Of a DNA stretch of 8,962 nucleotides, positions 5,611 through 8,962 are shown piece after piece (within the stretch, counting starts at the first letter, position 1; each line of letters begins with the position of its first letter). This DNA comes from an uncultured Actinomycetes bacterium (GTDB taxonomy: Bacteria; Actinomycetota; Actinomycetes; Nanopelagicales; Nanopelagicaceae). The stretch is from positions 1-8,962 of the forward strand of contig CAIYQS010000138.1 in NCBI GenBank assembly GCA_903928395.1, written 5' to 3'. A program made the position numbers and the translations under genes. The notes beneath the pieces were generated by a model. The model ran no database searches. It saw only the letters and a list, made by a program, of their open reading frames with translations, and was not told the origin of the DNA.

Positions 5611-6266
5611 TGCTCTCGTATGTCTCCCTGTGGTCGGCCGATCTACTAGACATCGGGAAGGCAATCGACTTAGTAGCCGATAGTGCTGATGGCTTCCACA
5701 TAGATATTTTTGATGGCCATAACGCTGACGAGCTCCTTTTTGGTCCAGATTTCGTCAAAGCGGTAAGAAATCGGACAGATGTATTACTCGATGTCCACTT
5801 AAATGTTTCAGATCCAGATAAGTGGGCTCAACGCTTCATCGATGTCGGAGCGGACATGATTAGCGTACAAAGTTCGGCGAGTCTGGACATAATTCAAACT
5901 CTTTCCCTTATTCGTGAACAGGGTGCAAAACCTTCGCTTGGAATTGAAATTCACGAGTCAATTAAGTCACTCTTTGAACTGCGAGATTTTGTCGATCGAT
6001 ACCTCATGATGGGAACGCCGATCGGAGTTAAAGGCCGATCTCTAGATGAGTCGATCCCAGAAAGAATTTCAGAACTCCGCGGCTTGCTTCTTGGTGTGCG
6101 CAAAAATATTCCCATCTTCATTGATGGTGGGATTCGCGCGAATATTCTCGAAATAATTGCTGCAGCAGGTGCAGATGGCGTTATCCCTGGTTCTTTAGTA
6201 TTTAGCGATAGCAACCCTTGTGCCGCTCTAGAAAGAATTGCACAAATTAATTTCCGTGGGAATTAA
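5610..6266 (+). CDS. Ribulose-phosphate 3-epimerase-like ketose-phosphate epimerase
   Basis: A 218-residue TIM barrel of the RPE/allulose-6-phosphate 3-epimerase family. SLWSAD (6-11) matches SILSAD of RPE. The metal and catalytic residues H30 and D32 (HIDIFDG), H63 (DVHLNV) and D172 (FIDGGI) are all present. Phosphate-binding elements on strands 7 and 8 remain (DGGIRAN and PGSLVF), but the strand-6 loop, usually PGFGGQ, reads MGTPIGVKGRSLDES (134-148). It is therefore probably an epimerase of a phosphorylated ketose other than ribulose 5-phosphate. An upstream in-frame ATG at 5559 would add 17 residues running through the operator; the ATG at 5610 begins at the normal first strand and fits the leaderless promoter. 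It is divergent from the kinase operon and likely shares its regulation. Stop at 6264-6266, seven nt from the convergent ABM gene. Confidence 0.87.
   Translation: MLSYVSLWSADLLDIGKAIDLVADSADGFHIDIFDGHNADELLFGPDFVKAVRNRTDVLLDVHLNVSDPDKWAQRFIDVGADMISVQSSASLDIIQTLSLIREQGAKPSLGIEIHESIKSLFELRDFVDRYLMMGTPIGVKGRSLDESIPERISELRGLLLGVRKNIPIFIDGGIRANILEIIAAAGADGVIPGSLVFSDSNPCAALERIAQINFRGN
6247..6266. terminator. Weak hairpin at the convergent gene ends
   Basis: An 8-bp stem with one bulged T (TTAATTTCC, loop GTG, GGAATTAA) covers the end of the epimerase gene including its TAA. There is no U-tract on the plus side and only TTT on the minus side, so its role as a terminator between the two convergent genes is speculative. 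Confidence 0.25.
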
Positions 6267-6273
6267 ACCCTGC

Positions 6274-6582
6274 TTAACTCTTGACGTAGCGCCACAGGCC
6301 AGACCAATGCTGAACAACCGGTGGATTCGCAAAATAAACACCAATAATTGCGCGCCACTGCCCAAATAATTCGCTCTCTCGAAACCCTACAGTGTGGTCT
6401 TCGAGAGTTTCCCAATGGATATGTAGGTTGTAAGTGTCCGCGCGCTCGATTCCCTTCTGAAGTTCGACTGCGATGAACCCTGGGGCACGAGATAAAACCT
6501 CCTCAACCCCCTTTTTAACAGCCGCTTCAAAAGCTTCGTGGTTAGCAGGTAATACCTCAATAAAAGCAAGTTCGAGAATCAT
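6274..6582 (-). CDS. ABM-domain (antibiotic biosynthesis monooxygenase-like) protein
   Basis: A 102-residue single-domain protein of the dimeric alpha-beta barrel superfamily. The strand ILELAFIEVLP, helix HEAFEAAVKKGVEEVL, strand APGFIAVELQKGIE, YNLHIHWETLEDHTVGFRES (51-70) and the C-terminal PPVVQHW are typical of the ABM family. Named members oxidise polyketides or degrade haem, but most short housekeeping copies have no assigned reaction, so the name should not be taken to mean antibiotic synthesis. It follows the ABC permease gene on the same strand after 39 nt and could be the last gene of that transcript. No Shine-Dalgarno precedes the ATG at 6582; the bases just upstream are pyrimidine-rich. 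It converges on the epimerase gene. Confidence 0.85.
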   Translation of the reverse strand: MILELAFIEVLPANHEAFEAAVKKGVEEVLSRAPGFIAVELQKGIERADTYNLHIHWETLEDHTVGFRESELFGQWRAIIGVYFANPPVVQHWSGLWRYVKS

Positions 6583-6621
6583 GGAGGGAGTTTAAGTTAA
6601 AAAGAAGAATTGCACTAGGAG

Positions 6622-7452
6622 CTAAGAGAGGATGTCCTTAGTAGTAAACCTGCCGTAACTCAACGCGCCAAATATGGCGATGTAGCAAAGCTGAACAATC
6701 ACGTTACTTCCAAAGGAACCCAAACTCATTGGATTCCGAAGTAGATCAGAAAAGCCAAGCCAGTAATGACTGAGAAGATATGGGTGGATGACCGCCACCT
6801 GTGGCAGATTATCCAAAATCTGCATTACCGTGGAGATCACGACCGTTGCCGCCATCGCACCAACGGGTATAACCGTGAGAGTTGAGATAAATAATCCAAC
6901 GGCAGAAAGACCAAGCAGCGAAATTGTTACGTAAACCGCCACGATAAGCAGTCGGAAGATTGCCGCGGGCAATGAAATTGCGTCACCAGAAAGTAAGGTC
7001 ACGGAACCAACGGGAAACAAAATAGCGCCAATGATCAAACCGGATATCAATAAGGTGAATGTTGCCGCAAGTGCGAAGGCAAGCGCGCCGGCAAATTTAA
7101 CCAGCAACAAACGTCCCCGATTTACAGGGGCAATTAATAAATAGCGCAATATGCCTATGCTCGCTTCGCCAGCGATAGTGTCTCCAGCAACGACTGACAT
7201 GGTGAGCGGCAAGAAAAGCGGAGTGGCAACAATCATCGCTGTAAACGAAACGAAAAAACCATTTTGGCTGACCCGATCTAGAAAGGGTGGACCCTCTCCA
7301 GGCGGAATAGTTGAACTAGAAAGGTCAACTGCGGTCGCAAGCGCAATAGGTATCAGAGAAATCGTCGCGAGCATTGCCCAGGTACGACGACGGCGAAAGA
7401 GAATCGAAATTTCCGAAAATGTCAGAGAACCTGTCACTCGATTCCTAAGCAA
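6622..7452 (-). CDS. ABC-2 type transporter permease
   Basis: A 276-residue polytopic membrane protein with about six hydrophobic segments near residues 25-42, 66-88, 118-147, 165-190, 193-212 and 249-266. After the second segment, GDTIAGEASIGILRYLLIAPVNR (90-112) is the conserved ABC-2 loop (family pattern GE...GTLR.LL..PVSR), the cytoplasmic coupling region. The N-terminus is a cytoplasmic amphipathic stretch with a basic RRRR cluster at 20-23. The TTG start at 7452 overlaps the ATPase stop by 8 nt and has GGGGGAGGG 8 nt upstream, which supports this rare start. It forms the membrane part of an exporter with the ATPase gene before it. Substrate unknown. Confidence 0.9.
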   Translation of the reverse strand: MLRNRVTGSLTFSEISILFRRRRTWAMLATISLIPIALATAVDLSSSTIPPGEGPPFLDRVSQNGFFVSFTAMIVATPLFLPLTMSVVAGDTIAGEASIGILRYLLIAPVNRGRLLLVKFAGALAFALAATFTLLISGLIIGAILFPVGSVTLLSGDAISLPAAIFRLLIVAVYVTISLLGLSAVGLFISTLTVIPVGAMAATVVISTVMQILDNLPQVAVIHPYLLSHYWLGFSDLLRNPMSLGSFGSNVIVQLCYIAIFGALSYGRFTTKDILS

Positions 7453-8392
7453 CTTGGAAGCCCTCCCCCGTCAATTGGACGAAGCGCTCTTCAAGTGTCG
7501 GCGCGCTCAGCGTAAAGGCTTGGATTCCTACGCCAGCTTCTACCAGCAGTTTAGAGAGTTCTTCGGGCTTCATTAAGTCGGAAGGAATAGCCGCAGAAAT
7601 AATCTTTCCATCTTGAGTCGCCTCAATACCAAGTGCCTTCAAGGTCGCAATAGCCAATGCACCATCCGAGGTAACCAACGAAAGTGAAAATATTTCGGTG
7701 GCAGAAAGTTCTTCGACAGTTCCTTGGGCAACGATTTTTCCTTGACTCATTATTGCGAGGTGAGTGCAGATTTGTTCGATTTCGGCCAGCAAGTGACTAG
7801 AAATAAAAATAGTTATTCCCTCGGAGGCCAGCTGACGAACGAGATTACGAACCTCGCGAGTGCCTTGCGGGTCCAAGCCATTCGTAGGCTCATCAAGAAT
7901 AAGTAATTCACGAGGTTGCAAAAGAGCATTTGCAATGCCCAGTCGCTGCTTCATTCCCAACGAGTAGGCATTTACCTTCTTATCTTGGGCTTGAGTGAGA
8001 CCAACTCTCGCTAGCGCAACATCAACCCGAGTATCTCTACTCTTTGGATCAGCGCTCCGATCTGAAGCATCCAGTCGCATTAAATTATCTCGACCCGATA
8101 AATAGGGGTAGGCAGCCGGCCCTTCAACAAGAGCTCCGACCTTTGGAAGTACTCCTTCAATCTGTTCTGGAACGCTGTGACCAAGAAGCGAGACCTGGCC
8201 TGCTGAAATATTTGCCAAGCCGAGCAACATTCGAATCGTGGTTGTTTTACCGGAACCATTTGGCCCTAAGAAACCAAAGATGGATCCCCGAGGTACTCGC
8301 AGGTCTATTCCATCAACCGCATTTCTAGATCCAAATCGCTTGGAGAGCCCTGACGTAAATATTGCGTATTCAGGATGAGAAAGGTGGTCCAC
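7445..8392 (-). CDS. ABC transporter ATP-binding protein (BcrA/CcmA-type)
   Basis: A 315-residue ATPase. Walker A GPNGSGKTT is at 43-51, the signature YSLGMKQR at 143-150, Walker B LLILDEPTNGLD at 163-174 with E168, and the switch histidine H200 in SSH. The Q-loop position reads GALVEGPAAYPYL, with Glu90 instead of Gln; this and SLGMKQRL are typical of the BcrA/drug-export subgroup paired with ABC-2 permeases. Residues 230-315 form the C-terminal extension common to this group. The GTG start shares its G with the TAG stop of the LolA-like gene (TAGTG), so translation is coupled. It is predicted to power export or envelope remodelling on the inner face of the membrane with the ABC-2 permease. 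The exported molecule is unknown. Confidence 0.94.
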   Translation of the reverse strand: MDHLSHPEYAIFTSGLSKRFGSRNAVDGIDLRVPRGSIFGFLGPNGSGKTTTIRMLLGLANISAGQVSLLGHSVPEQIEGVLPKVGALVEGPAAYPYLSGRDNLMRLDASDRSADPKSRDTRVDVALARVGLTQAQDKKVNAYSLGMKQRLGIANALLQPRELLILDEPTNGLDPQGTREVRNLVRQLASEGITIFISSHLLAEIEQICTHLAIMSQGKIVAQGTVEELSATEIFSLSLVTSDGALAIATLKALGIEATQDGKIISAAIPSDLMKPEELSKLLVEAGVGIQAFTLSAPTLEERFVQLTGEGFQVA

Positions 8393-8962
8393 TACCTCGC
8401 CGCGGCCTCAAGAAGTGTTTGTGTCGTAACGGCACCAGCGAAAACTCGACCATCATCTGTAATCAGAATATTGAGAAGTGCGGTTCCAAAGATTCGTCCT
8501 CCTGCGACTGGTCTCGTGAGATCTGCATAAAGAACGTTGCCTTTAATTGCCGCAAGCACCGGAGCTGCTTGGGCTGCCGGCACTTCGGCAACAGCAGACC
8601 AACCTTCTGACTGTAACTTGCTCATTTGGGCTTGATCAGCGGCTGTTGGAGCTTGGTGGGTAGAACTCGATGGCTTGGAATCTGTAGGCAATGCAACATC
8701 TGTAACTTTGCTTCCCGCAGGAGGAGTAAACGCGAAGACGGATACATCCGGAGTTGCGAAGTTTATTGAGGTAAATGCGATTTCAAAGGCCGGGCTTGAT
8801 TGACCAACGGCCTTCACTGTCACTCCTAGTGGAAGTCCATTCGTGCCATCAACAGAAAGCGTGACAGATTCGACAAGTGAGCCAGCAGACTTCGGAGTCA
8901 ATGTGAGGGTGTATGCATCCCGACCAGCTACACGCAGAACTACTCGTTCGCGCTGATCGACC
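8392..8962 (-). CDS. LolA-like secreted protein (5' end outside window)
   Basis: The frame stays open to the window edge, so the N-terminus with any signal peptide is missing; 189 C-terminal residues are visible. The visible part runs REAL-family style from VLRVAGRDAYTLTLTPK through SLVESVTLSVDGTNGLPL to FEIAFTSINFATPDVSVF and FTPPAGSKVTDV, the beta-strand series of the actinobacterial LolA-like / lipoprotein-sorting fold. A Ser/Thr/Pro-rich linker (about PTDSKPSSSTHQAPT) follows, then a second small domain ending in GRVFAGAVTTQTLLEAAA that resembles repeats seen at the C-terminus of these proteins. Methionine-like starts inside the frame are not real starts. It is upstream of and translationally coupled to the ABC ATPase. 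In a cell with one membrane it probably carries or senses a lipid or lipoprotein outside the membrane; this is inference. Confidence 0.8.
   Translation of the reverse strand, partial: VDQRERVVLRVAGRDAYTLTLTPKSAGSLVESVTLSVDGTNGLPLGVTVKAVGQSSPAFEIAFTSINFATPDVSVFAFTPPAGSKVTDVALPTDSKPSSSTHQAPTAADQAQMSKLQSEGWSAVAEVPAAQAAPVLAAIKGNVLYADLTRPVAGGRIFGTALLNILITDDGRVFAGAVTTQTLLEAAAR

Noticed and set aside
6583..6621. Leaderless promoter TAAACT before the ABM gene
   Set aside because: The box matches 4 of 6 and no -35 is found; read-through from the ABC genes is as likely.
7151..7576. 141-codon plus-strand open frame
   Set aside because: Antisense to the ABC permease and the ATPase 3' end; no domain features, explained as the complement of real coding sequence.
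1..8962. CRISPR array, tRNA, transposon ends or prophage genes
   Set aside because: No regularly spaced repeats, tRNA-like cloverleaf, transposase or integrase coding sequence was seen on either strand.

Overview
The window looks like the chromosome of a low-to-moderate GC actinobacterium, plausibly a freshwater Nanopelagicales (acI-like) lineage. This is inferred from protein style, short intergenic gaps, frequent GTG/TTG starts, signs of leaderless transcription, and a LolA-like secreted protein next to an ABC-2 transporter, a pairing I associate with Actinobacteria. No rRNA, tRNA, CRISPR array, insertion sequence or phage gene is visible.

Layout. Positions 1-360 (+) hold the 3' part of a DUF1761 membrane protein. 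Positions 435-5518 are on the minus strand. In transcription order they encode a ROK sugar kinase, a Gfo/Idh/MocA oxidoreductase, a xylose-isomerase-like TIM-barrel protein, a DeoR-family repressor, a zinc-dependent medium-chain dehydrogenase and a small YciI-like protein. The first four genes overlap by 4 nt at each junction (GTGA or ATGA), so they are almost certainly one operon. The dehydrogenase follows after 45 nt with its own Shine-Dalgarno. Divergent from the kinase, a ribulose-phosphate-3-epimerase-like enzyme is encoded on the plus strand (5610-6266). The 91-bp gap between them contains a strong inverted repeat (14-nt arms, 12 of 14 matching), a tandem 10-bp repeat, and a promoter placed so that the epimerase mRNA would be leaderless.

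Positions 6274-8962 (minus strand) hold a second cluster: a LolA-like secreted protein (5' end outside the window), a BcrA-type ABC ATPase, an ABC-2 permease and a small ABM-domain protein.

How the genes work together. Kinase, two dehydrogenases, TIM-barrel isomerase/lyase, epimerase and DeoR repressor together look like a catabolic island for an uncommon carbohydrate, polyol or glycoside. The substrate cannot be read from sequence. Several enzymes differ from their family consensus at substrate- or metal-binding positions: the kinase has Ser for the usual Glu after the zinc cysteines, the TIM barrel has Gln where the last metal-binding Glu is expected, and the epimerase has a rebuilt phosphate loop. 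This makes the set the best candidate for an undescribed pathway. No transporter for the substrate lies in the window.
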